From Sideroxydans lithotrophicus ES-1 (GTDB lineage Bacteria; Pseudomonadota; Gammaproteobacteria; Burkholderiales; Gallionellaceae): a stretch of DNA of 64,000 nt. Position 1 is the stretch's first letter. Every line of letters begins with the position of its first letter. A program made the translations under genes and the position numbers. Shown piece by piece: positions 1 through 10,169 of this stretch. The stretch covers positions 248,001 through 312,000 of the forward strand of contig NC_013959.1 of NCBI RefSeq assembly GCF_000025705.1, read 5' to 3'. Below the pieces are notes generated by a model. That model was not told where the DNA came from. It did no database searches and saw only the letters and a list, made by a program, of their open reading frames with translations.

Positions 1-1
1 A

Positions 2-265
2 GGCGATTTTGCGACCGCAACGCTGGTAATGAACCATTTATTGAACCACTCTCCCTATGACGGTCTGGCCACAAAGACCGAACAGGTGACAGCGCATAAA
101 TATCTGGCTTTCATACATTGCATCAACGACGAATTGGTACAGTGCAGGAGCGAATTCAGGAAGGCGCTCGAAGTCGACCCACAGTTCAAGCTGAAACCCG
201 AAGAGGCAGGACATCCCAAATGGGGGCCGGTGTTCCGTGAAGAGAAGGCCAGGTTTGCCAAATAG
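2..265 (+). CDS. 3' end of a TssQ-like (T6SS-associated) lipoprotein, partial
   Basis: The reading frame is open from the left edge, so only the C-terminal part (about 87 codons) is present; the ATG at 29 is probably internal. The text has a TPR-like helical character (AHKYLAFIHCINDELVQC) and ends with an AGHPKWGPVFRE block, which I recall from small lipoproteins annotated as TssQ-family, type VI secretion associated. The family call is from memory and no secretion gene is visible here. It lies 170 bp upstream of a CHASE2 cyclase on the same strand, with a hairpin between. Confidence 0.5.
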   Translation, partial: GDFATATLVMNHLLNHSPYDGLATKTEQVTAHKYLAFIHCINDELVQCRSEFRKALEVDPQFKLKPEEAGHPKWGPVFREEKARFAK

Positions 266-329
266 ACCTGCGGATGCGGGCCGATATTCTTGAGGTAAAG
301 ATTCAGTTCCATCCTGAACGCCGTAAACT

Positions 330-354
330 GGCCGACTTTATTAGTCGGTCTTTT
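330..354 (+). terminator. Probable Rho-independent terminator
   Basis: CCGACT (332-337), loop TTATT, AGTCGG (343-348), extended by a G-T and a G-C pair, then CTTTTC. The U-tract is interrupted, so strength is uncertain. It would end the upstream partial gene before the cyclase gene. Confidence 0.5.
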
Positions 355-434
355 CATTTCTGCCCTCTGTTAAAACCGACTATGGCATGATGATGGCATA
401 AGCTGATCCAGGATCGTAGTCAGGGGGGTAGAGC

Positions 435-2477
435 ATGGGCGCAATGCCGAGTTGGAAAAAACTGCTGGTACGCGGAAATACCGCTGCGTTTTCTTTCGTG
501 CTTGCGCTCCTTTCCATCTCCGTCGTATTGATACTCTACTACACGCAGAACTCCTTCCTCGAGGCCTTCGAAGCCAAGACCTATGACCTGCGCTTCAAGA
601 TCATGCGCGGGCCGATCCAGCCCAGTCCGAACATCGGCATCATTGCCATCGACGACAAAAGTATCGCCGAGCTGGGGCGTTTTCCGTGGAGTCGCGATCA
701 CTATGCGCGCTTGATCGACAGATTGGCTGCAGCACAAGCCAAGGCAGTGATGTTCGATGTGTTCTTTCCCGAGCCGGAAAGCGCGGAGCATGACCGGCAA
801 TTTGCCGCGGCAACGAAGCGGGCGGGCAATGTGGTTCTGGCCGTGGCTTTCGATTTCGACAAGGATGGCCAGGTGAAATCCATCACACGCAGTTTGCCGG
901 AGATCGAGCGCGGCGCGGTCGGGGTCGGGCATATCAACCAGCTGCCGGATGACGATGGCGTGATCCGGCGCAATCCGCTGTTGCTCGAAAAAGACGGCAA
1001 GCAGATCCCGTCACTGGGGCTGATGGCGGCGATGCTGGCATTGGGCGAGACAAAATTCGCCGCGGAGGACTTCGACATCGCCCTGGGAGATCGCCGGATT
1101 CCCGTGGATGGCGAAAACAGGATGTGGATCAATTATGTGGGCGGACCGGGCGTCTATCCGCGCTATTCGTTCGCCGACGTACTCAAGGGACGCATCCCCG
1201 CCAGTGAGTTGAAGGGCAAGATCCTGTTTGTCGGGGCGACCGCACTGGGTATCTACGACATGCGTGTGACACCCTTCAATGGCAATACACCGGGAGTGGA
1301 ATTGCATGCCACCGTTGCCGACGACATCATCAGCGAACGTTTCATTCGTCAGGGCGGCATTGAAGCACTGATCGACATGACCTTCATCATCGTGCTTGGA
1401 GCGCTGGCATATTTCCTGACGACGCGACTGAACTTGTATGGGGCGATTCCGGCCATGATCGTGCTGGTGTCGGGATACATCTGGTTCACCAATTACATGT
1501 TCAGCGCCGGCCAATGGATCAACATCATCTACCCGGTGATGTCTGCGATCGTTGCGCTGCTGGTCGGCGGCAGTTTCCGCTATCTCGTGCTGGAGCGCAG
1601 TGCGCGCGAGATGCGCTCGATGTTCTCCAGCTATCTGTCGCCCAAGCTGGTGGCACGCCTGGAAAAGGATCCGGAGGCGGCCAGGATCGGTGGCGACAAT
1701 AAGGAAGTCACCGTATTGTTCACCGATATAAAGAGTTTCACGACGTTCAGCGAAGCGCACCCTCCGCAGGAGGTGGTGTCGCGCCTCAACGAATATCTGG
1801 GGGCGATGGTCCAGGTGATCGAACAGCATGACGGCACCATCGACAAGTTCATCGGCGACGGCATCATGGCTTACTGGGGAGCACCGTTGTCGCAGCCTGA
1901 CCATGCCAGGCTGGCTATCGACTGTATCAAGGCGATCAACCAGCGGATGAATGAGTTGCGCGCGAAATGGCTGGCGATAGGGATGGAGCCCTTCACGATC
2001 CGCGGCGGACTCCAGTCCGGCGAGGTGGTGGCAGGCAATATCGGACTGGCCGGGAAAAAGATGGAATACACCGTGATCGGGGACACGGTCAATCAGGCTG
2101 CTCGTCTCGAGGGGACGGCAAAATACTATGGCATAAATTATCTGGTGGGCGAGGAGACCTACAAAAAAACCCGCGATATCTGCCGATACAGGGAACTGGA
2201 CAAGATACGCGTGGTGGGCAAACAAATGCCTGTTACCATTTACGAGCCGCTGGAAGGACTATCCAAGCTGGATGTCGAAACGGCCAAACATTTCGAGGAA
2301 GCTCTGCTGCTGTATCGCGCGAAAACCTGGGCAAAGGCGCGCTCTGTTTTTAACGCGGTACTAGAAACCGTGCCGGACGACAAACCCAGTAAAATATTCA
2401 TTGAGCGATGCGAGTATTTCATGAAGAATCCACCGGAAGAACACTGGGATGGGGTGTTCAACCGTGCAGAGAAGTAA
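435..2477 (+). CDS. CHASE2-domain class III adenylate cyclase, membrane bound
   Basis: 680 aa. A TM helix at about residues 17-37 is followed by a large periplasmic CHASE2 sensor region (about 45-300), a cluster of three TM helices (about 315-395) and a class III cyclase domain (about 425-610). The two metal-binding aspartates are visible in FTDIKSF (near 428) and GDGIMAYWGAP (near 473); the lysine in DKFIGD and the IGDTVNQAARLE motif point to ATP as substrate, hence cAMP as product. The gene is followed after 62 bp, with no terminator, by a secreted NHL-repeat protein, suggesting co-transcription. The periplasmic signal sensed cannot be told from sequence. Confidence 0.88.
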   Translation: MGAMPSWKKLLVRGNTAAFSFVLALLSISVVLILYYTQNSFLEAFEAKTYDLRFKIMRGPIQPSPNIGIIAIDDKSIAELGRFPWSRDHYARLIDRLAAAQAKAVMFDVFFPEPESAEHDRQFAAATKRAGNVVLAVAFDFDKDGQVKSITRSLPEIERGAVGVGHINQLPDDDGVIRRNPLLLEKDGKQIPSLGLMAAMLALGETKFAAEDFDIALGDRRIPVDGENRMWINYVGGPGVYPRYSFADVLKGRIPASELKGKILFVGATALGIYDMRVTPFNGNTPGVELHATVADDIISERFIRQGGIEALIDMTFIIVLGALAYFLTTRLNLYGAIPAMIVLVSGYIWFTNYMFSAGQWINIIYPVMSAIVALLVGGSFRYLVLERSAREMRSMFSSYLSPKLVARLEKDPEAARIGGDNKEVTVLFTDIKSFTTFSEAHPPQEVVSRLNEYLGAMVQVIEQHDGTIDKFIGDGIMAYWGAPLSQPDHARLAIDCIKAINQRMNELRAKWLAIGMEPFTIRGGLQSGEVVAGNIGLAGKKMEYTVIGDTVNQAARLEGTAKYYGINYLVGEETYKKTRDICRYRELDKIRVVGKQMPVTIYEPLEGLSKLDVETAKHFEEALLLYRAKTWAKARSVFNAVLETVPDDKPSKIFIERCEYFMKNPPEEHWDGVFNRAEK

Positions 2478-2539
2478 CCACAGATTGCCTGGCGCCCTGA
2501 CGCCGGAAATGTCGAAAACACAGAAATCACTTTGATGGA

Positions 2540-5500
2540 ATGGGCAGGAACATGCGAAACGTACTCTTTGTAATTTCATTGCTGCTATTCAGCGCCGCGG
2601 CCAATGCCGCCGATGCAGGCGCAGGCACTACCAATGGTTTTTCCAGGGCCGATTTCCGGAACGAACTGGCTGCGCCCAAATTGCACAAGCTGCTCGGGGT
2701 ATATGACGGCAACCTTTACATCGCCAGACAGGACGGCTCAGTCGATGTGATGGACAAGGATGGCAAGTCAGTGATGAAGCTGACGGCAAAAAGTGGCGAT
2801 ACCGACCTGATCAAGAGGCCGGAAGCTGTCGCAGTCGCCAGCGACACCATCTATGTGGTGGACAGCAAGACGAACCAGGTGGTCATGTACAGTCTGGCTA
2901 CCGGAAAATATCAGGGGCGTTTTGGCAGCAAATCCGGCGGGACTCTCGACAGCGATTTCGCACTTGACGAGCCGCAGGGGATCGCAGTCCACGAAGGTGT
3001 TGTGTATGTCGCAGATACCGGCAATGAACGCATACAGATGTTCGGGATCAATGGCGTCTTTCTGTCCACTCTGGCATTGAGTGCAACTCCGTCCAGCGCG
3101 GCGGAGAAAGAAAAGACCTACAAGCTGGGCGAGCCAACGGATATCGCACTGGATGTGGAGGGGCGCGTCTATGTGCGCGATGCAGACGACAGGTCGATCA
3201 AGGTCTATGGGCCGAATGGTTTGTATCTCCGCTCCATGCCCAAGACCGGCAAGCCGGTGGCGATGCGGGTGGCAGAGGACGGCATCTATGTCGCGGATGA
3301 AACAGGTTCCGACATATTGAAATACGATTTTGACGGCAATCTGGCCTATAGCTTCGGTTCCGGAGGCGAAGGCAAGGCGCAATTCAAGAGTCTGTCAGGC
3401 CTGGCCGTAGACAAGGCGCAGCAAGTCTATGTTGGCGATGCCAAGAAATCGCTGGTGGATGCCTATGTCGTCGAGGCGGGCAAGCCGCTTCCACTTCTTC
3501 CCAGGGCGGCAGGGCGAACCTCGGTGAAATGGCTGGAGAGCATTCCGGCGGAGGTGGAACAGCTGGCCTGGGATGGCAAGGAAACGCTTTATGCAATAAG
3601 TAAAGACAAAAAGAGCCTGCTGGTCATCCGCAAGGGTGTGGTTGCGAGCGAGATCAAACTGGATAACGTGCAGCTCTCTGCAGTGACCGTGGACAAGAGC
3701 GGCGCGATCTGGGTGCTGGACAAAAAGAAATACCAGGGCGCGAAGCTGGATGAAACCGGCAAGGTGCTCATGCGTTTCGGCAGCGAAGGCAGCGGTGCCG
3801 GACAGTTCGACAACCCGTCGGCGATCGCCGTATCGGCTTCCGGCATGGTGTTTGTCGCGGACCGCTCGAACCATAACGTGCAGATATTCAGGGAAGACGG
3901 CGTATTCCTGAATGCCCTGAACGGGGACAACGCAAAAAAACTCAGCGCGCCGGTGGCCATGTCATTCGACCAGCAGGGTAACCTGTACATCCTCGATGCT
4001 TCGCGCGGAAGCGTACTGGCGTATTCCTCAACCGGACAATCGTTGGGCGAATTTGGCGGCAAGAACAAGGAAGGCGACAGGCAGCTGTCCAGGCCGGTAT
4101 CGCTGATCGCCATCAACGATGAGGTGATGGTGCTGGATGCCAACCAGGTAAAGGTGTTCACCCCCAAGGGACAACTGGTGCGCTCGTTCGGTGCCAAAGG
4201 TTCGGGCGTGGGCGCGTTTGACGACCCCGTGTCCATCGCTTACGGAGGCGGCTCCAGTTTCCTGGTTTCGGACTGTGGCAACAAGCGGGTACAAGTGCTG
4301 GCGACCTTGTATAAACCCGAAGCTCCACAGCAAGTCGTGGCGCAGGGCAAGGTACATTCCATCGAACTGCATTGGGCGGAAGCGACTGCGTCCTATATCA
4401 GGCAATACCGCATCTATCGTTCAAAAAATGAGAGCGGCGGGTTCGTGCAAGTCGGTACGACCCAGAACAACCAGTTCATCGACCAGGACCTGGATGCGGA
4501 TACGCATTATTACTATCGAGTCAGCGGAGAGACCTATTTTGGCTTTGAAGGAGCGACCAGCCCGATAGCGGGCGCACTGCCAACGAAGTTCGTTCCGCCG
4601 ACGCTTGCGGCTGTCCAGGTGGCGACCACGCCCTGGCAGGTGAAGCTGGACTGGGCGGCTGCCGATGCCAAATATTTCGGTGGTTACCGCATCTACCAGA
4701 AGGAGGGAGATGTTTTCACCAAGATCGGTGAGGTCACTCAGCCGGAATTCATCAAGGATGCATTGACCCCGGAGACCAAATATACCTACTACGTCTCGAC
4801 CTTCAGCACCGATGGCACGGAGTCCGAGAAGTTTCCGGTCGAGGCGACCACGCAGGTATTCAACCGCCCGCCGCTGGAAATCGAGGTGGTCCAGTTGCGC
4901 GACGTGTTCTCCAATTCATACAAGATATATGAGCGTGACGGCATCGGGCGGGTCAAATTGACCAACAACACCAACAAGAGCATGGAGCGGGTCAAGGTCA
5001 CCTTCCAGTTGCGCGATTTCATGGATTTCCCGACGGAAACCAAACTGGACAAGTTGCTGCCCGGAGAGAGCGAAGAAGTTCCTCTCAAGGCGGTTTTCAA
5101 CAACAGCATCCTCACGCTCACCGAGGACAGTGCGGTGCAGGCGATGATCGAAGCCAGTTATTTCGAGAACGGCAAGCGCATTACTTTCAGCAAGAATCCG
5201 ACGGTCAACGTCTACGACAAGCACCGTTTGACCTGGGACGATCGTGACCGTTATGCCGCTTTCGTCACGCCCAAGGATACGCCGGTACTGAACATAGTGC
5301 GTTCGGTGGTGACGCAATTCAAGGAAACCAAGGACCAGGCACAGCTGTCGGCGGCGGTGTTCGACATGCTGGGCGTATACGGCATGACCTATATCCCTGA
5401 CCCGACCAATCCTTACCAGATCACTTCGGGCAAGGCGGATACCGTCGACTACGTCCAGTTCCCGCGCGAGACGCTGGAACGCAAATCGGGTGACTGCGAT

Positions 5501-6307
5501 GACCTGGTGGCGCTCTATTCCTCAGCACTGGAGAGCATGGGGATCAATACCCGCGTGCTGGAGGTGCCGGGACATATGTTCATGATGTTCTCCACCGGGA
5601 TCGCTGCGGATGACGATGGTTACACCATGGACAATATGTACGCGATCTACCAGAACCAGTTATGGATACCGGTAGAGACCACGCTGCTTGGCAATGCCTT
5701 CATCAAGGCATGGGAGAATGGCGCGGCGACTTATTACAAGTGGAAGGACAAAGGCCTGACCGTGCTCGATGTACATACGTCGTGGGAAACCTACAAGCCC
5801 GCAAGCCTGCCTGCCTCGAACCTGAAGCAGGGCGACATAACCCGTGCCGAGATCGAGAAAAGATTCCCCGCCGACCACATGTCTGTGCTGAAGATCAGCT
5901 CGCAGACCAAGACACGGCGCTATCTCGGCGCAATCAAGAAGAACCCGTCCGATGTCGACGCACACCTGCAGATCGGTATCATCCTGGCCAAGGCTGGAGA
6001 TCGCGCCGAGGCGATGAAGTATTTCGACAAGGTGCTCAGTCTGGAGCCCAAGAATGCCGCGGCGATGAACAACCGCGGCAACATCTTCATGATCGAAGAC
6101 AAGCATCAGGAAGCACAAAAAGCCTATCTGGAAGCGACGAAAATGTCGCCCAAGGATGCAAACATCTGGGTGAACCTGGCAAAGGCCTACAAAGCCACCA
6201 ATGACATCAAGAAAGCCAAGGCCGCATTCATCAAGGCAAAATCGCTGGATCCTGCAGTCAAGGAAGAACATCGTGCGCTGGAACTGGAGCTATTGAATGC
6301 ACTTTGA
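2540..6307 (+). CDS. Giant secreted NHL-repeat / FN3 / transglutaminase-like / TPR protein
   Basis: 1255 aa. A signal peptide (hydrophobic core VLFVISLLLF) is followed by two stretches of NHL-type beta-propeller repeats (about 40-590), two fibronectin III modules (about 593-770), a beta-rich domain, a transglutaminase/cysteine-protease-like core with GDCDD near 983 and GHMFMM near 1010 (candidate Cys and His), and C-terminal TPR repeats (about 1130-1255). The start at 2540 is the first ATG; 2552 (MRNVLF) gives a more usual signal peptide but has an SD only 2 nt away. It is probably periplasmic or surface exposed and may act as a scaffold. I do not recognise a named family for the whole architecture. 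Confidence 0.8.
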   Translation: MGRNMRNVLFVISLLLFSAAANAADAGAGTTNGFSRADFRNELAAPKLHKLLGVYDGNLYIARQDGSVDVMDKDGKSVMKLTAKSGDTDLIKRPEAVAVASDTIYVVDSKTNQVVMYSLATGKYQGRFGSKSGGTLDSDFALDEPQGIAVHEGVVYVADTGNERIQMFGINGVFLSTLALSATPSSAAEKEKTYKLGEPTDIALDVEGRVYVRDADDRSIKVYGPNGLYLRSMPKTGKPVAMRVAEDGIYVADETGSDILKYDFDGNLAYSFGSGGEGKAQFKSLSGLAVDKAQQVYVGDAKKSLVDAYVVEAGKPLPLLPRAAGRTSVKWLESIPAEVEQLAWDGKETLYAISKDKKSLLVIRKGVVASEIKLDNVQLSAVTVDKSGAIWVLDKKKYQGAKLDETGKVLMRFGSEGSGAGQFDNPSAIAVSASGMVFVADRSNHNVQIFREDGVFLNALNGDNAKKLSAPVAMSFDQQGNLYILDASRGSVLAYSSTGQSLGEFGGKNKEGDRQLSRPVSLIAINDEVMVLDANQVKVFTPKGQLVRSFGAKGSGVGAFDDPVSIAYGGGSSFLVSDCGNKRVQVLATLYKPEAPQQVVAQGKVHSIELHWAEATASYIRQYRIYRSKNESGGFVQVGTTQNNQFIDQDLDADTHYYYRVSGETYFGFEGATSPIAGALPTKFVPPTLAAVQVATTPWQVKLDWAAADAKYFGGYRIYQKEGDVFTKIGEVTQPEFIKDALTPETKYTYYVSTFSTDGTESEKFPVEATTQVFNRPPLEIEVVQLRDVFSNSYKIYERDGIGRVKLTNNTNKSMERVKVTFQLRDFMDFPTETKLDKLLPGESEEVPLKAVFNNSILTLTEDSAVQAMIEASYFENGKRITFSKNPTVNVYDKHRLTWDDRDRYAAFVTPKDTPVLNIVRSVVTQFKETKDQAQLSAAVFDMLGVYGMTYIPDPTNPYQITSGKADTVDYVQFPRETLERKSGDCDDLVALYSSALESMGINTRVLEVPGHMFMMFSTGIAADDDGYTMDNMYAIYQNQLWIPVETTLLGNAFIKAWENGAATYYKWKDKGLTVLDVHTSWETYKPASLPASNLKQGDITRAEIEKRFPADHMSVLKISSQTKTRRYLGAIKKNPSDVDAHLQIGIILAKAGDRAEAMKYFDKVLSLEPKNAAAMNNRGNIFMIEDKHQEAQKAYLEATKMSPKDANIWVNLAKAYKATNDIKKAKAAFIKAKSLDPAVKEEHRALELELLNAL

Positions 6308-6355
6308 GTCGGATGTATCGTTATGAAGCTTGGCGGGATAATCAAGGAGATTCAC

Positions 6356-6751
6356 ATGAAGAAACTGGTCGCATTGTTCGTTTTGCTGGGAGTGGTGCTT
6401 GCCCATCCGGCGTATAGCGCCGACGACAATCAGGGTGGCTCGCTATGGGAGCGTCTGCGCAGGAAGATCGAAATGTTCACCCCCAAGAAAAAGATCAGCA
6501 CCACCACCGCGGTGGGAGGCGTGCGCGGTGCCTTGGCCGATGCGGATGATATTTACTGGAAAGGGGAGACCAATGCCCCATCCATCGACGCCGATGAGCT
6601 GGGGGCTTTCAAAAAGGCCGTTTCCCTGCACGATGCGGGAGATGTGGAAGGGGCCAAGGCCGGGTTTGAGGACTTCCTGAAGAAGCATCCCAACAGCCAG
6701 CTGCGCGAAGATGCCGAAATGGCCTTGGCACAGCTGCAGCCGAAGAAATGA
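6356..6751 (+). CDS. Small secreted TPR-like protein
   Basis: 131 aa. The start at 6356 is chosen over the in-frame ATG at 6323 because AAGGAG (6344-6349) sits 6 nt upstream and the product then begins with a clean signal peptide (KKLVALFVLLGVVLA, cleavage likely after YSA). The C-terminal 50 residues form a TPR/Sel1-like helical hairpin (AGDVEGAKAGFEDFLKKHP). It follows the giant NHL protein by 48 bp and probably belongs to the same transcript as the CHASE2 cyclase. Function is unknown; a periplasmic protein-interaction role is inferred. Confidence 0.7.
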   Translation: MKKLVALFVLLGVVLAHPAYSADDNQGGSLWERLRRKIEMFTPKKKISTTTAVGGVRGALADADDIYWKGETNAPSIDADELGAFKKAVSLHDAGDVEGAKAGFEDFLKKHPNSQLREDAEMALAQLQPKK

Positions 6752-6803
6752 CCCCGGCAGGGCGCTAGTCCGGGGCTGGCTGGTGTTCGGCACGCCCAGC
6801 CTC

Positions 6804-6809
6804 TATAAT
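6804..6809 (+). promoter_or_regulatory. Probable -10 box of the hemA operon
   Basis: A perfect TATAAT lies 37 bp before the hemA start. No convincing -35 hexamer is seen. A GC-rich hairpin (CCCCGG 6752-6757 / CCGGGG 6770-6775) directly follows the upstream gene but has no T-tract. Confidence 0.5.
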
Positions 6810-6845
6810 CCGCATCCTTGCGAAACCGGATAGTCGTTCATTACC

Positions 6846-8099
6846 ATGCAGTTATTCACTTTCGGCATCAACCATCAGACCGCGCCACTCGCTGTGCGCG
6901 AGCAGATCGCGTTCAATGCCGAGACGCTGGATAGCGCGTTGCGCGACCTGGTCGACAATGGCGCCGCCAAGGAAGCGACCATCCTTTCCACCTGCAACCG
7001 CACCGAGATCTATTGCAGCACCAGCGCGCCGACCCAGGCGGTCGGCTGGCTGGCTGATTACCATCATCTGCCGGAAGCGGAGATCGAACCGTATATCTAT
7101 CGCCTGCCGCAACAGGAAGCGGTCAAGCACGCTTTCCGCGTGGCCAGCGGACTGGATTCCATGGTGCTGGGCGAACCGCAGATACTTGGCCAGATGAAGC
7201 AGGCTGTGCGCCAGGCCGAACAGGCGGGCACGCTGGGTTTTCTGCTGCACAAGCTATTCCAGCGCACTTTCTCCGTCGCCAAAGACGTGCGCACGCAGAC
7301 CGAGATCGGCGCCAATCTGGTTTCCATGGCTGCCGCTGCGGTGAAGCTTGCCGAGCGTATCTATCCCAGCATCGCCGAACAGCGCATCCTGTTCGTCGGT
7401 GCGGGCGAGATGATCGAATTGAACGCGGTACATTTTGCCGCCCGCAATCCGCTGCAGATCACGGTCGCCAACCGCACGCTGGATCGTGCGCAAGTGCTGG
7501 CGCGCCGTATCAATGGACATGCCATCACGCTGAACGAATTGCCGGAGCAACTGGCGCATCACGACATCATCGTCACCTGTACCGCCAGCCCCTTGCCGAT
7601 CCTGGGCAAGGGGCTGGTCGAGCGAGCACTCAAGACACGCAAGCACCGGCCGCTGTTTATCGTCGATCTGGCGGTGCCGCGGGATGTGGAAAAGGAAGTC
7701 GCGGAATTGAGCGACGTGTTCCTTTACACCGTGGATGACCTGTCCGACGTGGTGCGCGATGGCCTGGATGCGCGCCAGGGTGCGGTGAAGGAAGCTGAAG
7801 TCATCATCGATTCCGGCGTCAACGATTTCATCCACTGGATGCAATCGCGCGAGATGGTCCCGACCATCCGCGCACTGCGCGATCATGCCGAACGCCAACG
7901 CCGCAGCGAGATGGAAAAAGCCCTGCGTCTGCTGGCCAAGGGGGAAAGCCCGGAGAAGGTGCTGGAGTCGCTGAGCGCCTCATTGACCAACAAATTCCTG
8001 CATGCCCCCACCCATGCCCTGAACCAGGCACAGGCGAACGAACGCGAAGCGATCCTGGAAGCAGTCCACCGTATCTACCGCCTGCACTCCCCCGAATGA
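6846..8099 (+). CDS. hemA: Glutamyl-tRNA reductase
   Basis: 417 aa, the usual family length. It reduces glutamyl-tRNA(Glu) to glutamate-1-semialdehyde with NADPH, the first committed step of C5-pathway tetrapyrrole synthesis. The catalytic cysteine is in STCNRTEIY (near residue 50), the GEPQILGQ block follows, and the NADPH domain shows FVGAGEMIE. It starts the hemA-prfA-prmC operon; its stop overlaps the prfA start by 4 nt (ATGA), implying translational coupling. Further heme genes are at 23698-27644 and 53085. Confidence 0.97.
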   Translation: MQLFTFGINHQTAPLAVREQIAFNAETLDSALRDLVDNGAAKEATILSTCNRTEIYCSTSAPTQAVGWLADYHHLPEAEIEPYIYRLPQQEAVKHAFRVASGLDSMVLGEPQILGQMKQAVRQAEQAGTLGFLLHKLFQRTFSVAKDVRTQTEIGANLVSMAAAAVKLAERIYPSIAEQRILFVGAGEMIELNAVHFAARNPLQITVANRTLDRAQVLARRINGHAITLNELPEQLAHHDIIVTCTASPLPILGKGLVERALKTRKHRPLFIVDLAVPRDVEKEVAELSDVFLYTVDDLSDVVRDGLDARQGAVKEAEVIIDSGVNDFIHWMQSREMVPTIRALRDHAERQRRSEMEKALRLLAKGESPEKVLESLSASLTNKFLHAPTHALNQAQANEREAILEAVHRIYRLHSPE

Positions 8100-9178
8100 A
8101 ATCGAACATCTCATCCAAACTCGCCCAACTCAGCGAGCGGTTGGACGAGGTCACCCGTTTGTTGAGTAGCGAGGAGGCGACGCGGGATATGGATGCGTTC
8201 CGCCGGCTCAACCGGGAGCGCGCCGAGATCGAGCCGGTGGTCGATCTCTATCATGCCTGGCAGGCCTGCGAGGCTGATATCGCCACCGCGCAGGAAATGG
8301 CGGGCGATCCCGACATGCGCGAATTTGCCGAAGCCGAGATCAAGGCCGGACGCGAGCGCCTGGAGCAGCTCGAAGTCGACCTGCAAAAGCAGTTACTGCC
8401 GAAAGACCCCAACGACGAGCGCAATGTGTTCCTTGAAGTCCGTGCCGGCACGGGCGGCGACGAGGCGGCGATCTTTGCCGGCGATATCTTCCGCATGTAT
8501 GTGCGTTTCGCGGAACGGCGCCGCTGGCAGGTCGAGATCATCTCCGAAAGCCCCGGCGAGATGGGCGGATACAAGGAAGTCATCGCCCGCATCATCGGCC
8601 AGGGTGCCTATTCCGTGCTGAAGTTCGAATCCGGTGCGCATCGCGTGCAGCGCGTGCCCGCCACCGAAACGCAGGGCCGTATCCACACCTCCGCCTGCAC
8701 CGTTGCCATCCTGCCGGAAGCGGACGAAGTGGGCGAAGTGGAACTCAACCCCGCGGAACTGCGCATCGACACCTTCCGTGCGTCCGGTGCCGGCGGACAG
8801 CACATTAACAAGACCGACTCGGCCGTGCGCATCACCCACCTGCCTACCGGTACCGTGGTCGAATGCCAGGACGGGCGCTCGCAGCACCAGAACAAGGCTC
8901 AGGCAATGCGCGTGCTGGCGGCGCGCATCAAGGACAAACAGGAGCAGGAAGCGCACAGCAAGATCGCCGCCGAGCGCAAATCGCTGGTGGGCAGCGGCGA
9001 CCGCTCCGAACGCATCCGCACTTACAATTTCCCGCAAGGCCGCGTCACCGACCACCGCATCAACCTCACGCTGTACAAGATGGACCAGATCATGGACGGC
9101 GACATCAGCGAACTCACCAATGCCCTGATGGCGGAGCATCAAGCCGAACAACTGGCGGCATTGTCAGAAGAGGGCTGA
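8096..9178 (+). CDS. prfA: Peptide chain release factor 1
   Basis: 360 aa, full length. It recognises UAA/UAG and triggers peptidyl-tRNA hydrolysis. The universally conserved GGQ is in [15 protein letters not shown] and the RF1 PxT-type tripeptide is in [15 protein letters not shown]. It overlaps hemA by 4 nt and is followed after 4 nt by prmC, whose product methylates the GGQ glutamine; the three-gene order is a well-known bacterial operon. Confidence 0.97.
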   Translation: MKSNISSKLAQLSERLDEVTRLLSSEEATRDMDAFRRLNRERAEIEPVVDLYHAWQACEADIATAQEMAGDPDMREFAEAEIKAGRERLEQLEVDLQKQLLPKDPNDERNVFLEVRAGTGGDEAAIFAGDIFRMYVRFAERRRWQVEIISESPGEMGGYKEVIARIIGQGAYSVLKFESGAHRVQRVPATETQGRIHTSACTVAILPEADEVGEVELNPAELRIDTFRASGAGGQHINKTDSAVRITHLPTGTVVECQDGRSQHQNKAQAMRVLAARIKDKQEQEAHSKIAAERKSLVGSGDRSERIRTYNFPQGRVTDHRINLTLYKMDQIMDGDISELTNALMAEHQAEQLAALSEEG

Positions 9179-9182
9179 TGTC

Positions 9183-10043
9183 TTGCGCGACATCGGGAAC
9201 ATATTGCGGGCAGACGCTGCGCGCCTGGATGCCGCACTCACGCTCGGCACAGCGACAGCGCGCATCGAAGTGCAGTGCCTGTTGCAGAACGCACTGAAAG
9301 TACCACGCTCCTATTTGCTGGCACACCCCGAGCAAGTGCTGGATGCAACGCAGCAGGCGTCTTATGCAAATCTGTTGCAGCGGCGTCTGCAGGGCGAACC
9401 TGTCGCGCATATCCTGGGCGAGCGCGAATTCTTCGGACTGAATTTCAAAGTCACGCCAGCCACCCTCATACCGCGCCCCGAGACTGAGTTGCTGGTGGAG
9501 TTGGCCTTGCAACGCATACCGGCGCATGGGCATTTCCGCGTGCTGGATATGGGAACGGGTAGCGGCGCGATCGCACTGTCCATCGCCCATGCCAGGCCGG
9601 AGGCCGAAGTGGTTGCGGTAGATGCCTCAGGGGCTGCACTGGAGGTTGCGCGTGAAAATGCTGTGCGGCTGGGGATTCGCAATGCGACCTTCATCCGGAG
9701 CGATTGGTACGCCGCACTCGACGACAAGCGCTATGGTTTGATCGTCTCCAATCCGCCCTATATCGAGACGGGCGATGCGCACCTGACGCAGGGCGATCTG
9801 CGTTTCGAGCCGCCATCCGCATTGGCGTCTGGCGCTGACGGCATGGACGACATTCGCCGCATCGTCGGCCAGGCGCATCGATTTCTCGAACTCGGCTCCT
9901 GGCTGTTGCTCGAGCATGGCTATGAACAGGCAGAGACGGTGCGGCTTTTGTTAGGCCAGAATGGCTTTGCCAACGTCTTCTCGGTCAAGGATATAGCCGG
10001 TATAGAACGGGTCAGCGGCGGGATGTTGGAACAATCCTGTTAA
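9183..10043 (+). CDS. prmC: Release factor glutamine methyltransferase
   Basis: 286 aa. It methylates the glutamine of the GGQ motif in release factors using SAM. Motif I (DMGTGSGAIALSIA) and the catalytic NPPY (SNPPYIETG) are present. The start is a TTG: the ATG at 9178 is in another frame and no ATG occurs in the N-terminal region of the true frame. AGAGGG (9169-9174) lies 8 nt upstream. The weak start codon may keep expression low relative to prfA. Confidence 0.95.
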   Translation: MRDIGNILRADAARLDAALTLGTATARIEVQCLLQNALKVPRSYLLAHPEQVLDATQQASYANLLQRRLQGEPVAHILGEREFFGLNFKVTPATLIPRPETELLVELALQRIPAHGHFRVLDMGTGSGAIALSIAHARPEAEVVAVDASGAALEVARENAVRLGIRNATFIRSDWYAALDDKRYGLIVSNPPYIETGDAHLTQGDLRFEPPSALASGADGMDDIRRIVGQAHRFLELGSWLLLEHGYEQAETVRLLLGQNGFANVFSVKDIAGIERVSGGMLEQSC

Positions 10044-10087
10044 GATTCAAATGGTTTGATGCAGGAATGAAAGAAGGAAATGCGAAA

Positions 10088-10124
10088 GGTATAGGCCGCT
10101 ATCTAGACCGTTTGGCATATATGC
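10088..10124 (+). promoter_or_regulatory. Shared intergenic motif, copy A
   Basis: GGTATA, then CTAGACCGTTTGGCATAT. The core TAGRYCKTTTGGYRTAT recurs at 27695-27730, 37686-37722 and, on the minus strand, 45551-45577, each time in intergenic DNA. Here it precedes a candidate sRNA. The binding factor is unknown. Confidence 0.4.
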
Positions 10125-10169
10125 AAGCCTGAGGGCGGCACTTACAATCTGCTTCGAGTTGTTAGAGTT

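Noticed and set aside
1011-2225. 404-codon minus-strand frame opposite the cyclase gene
   Set aside because: No recognisable domains, unusual composition rich in His/Arg/Gln, fully antisense to a well-supported CDS.
10111-10135. Sigma-54 promoter at TTTGGCATATATGCAAGC
   Set aside because: GG to GC spacing is 11 not 10, and the copies at other loci lack the GC element.
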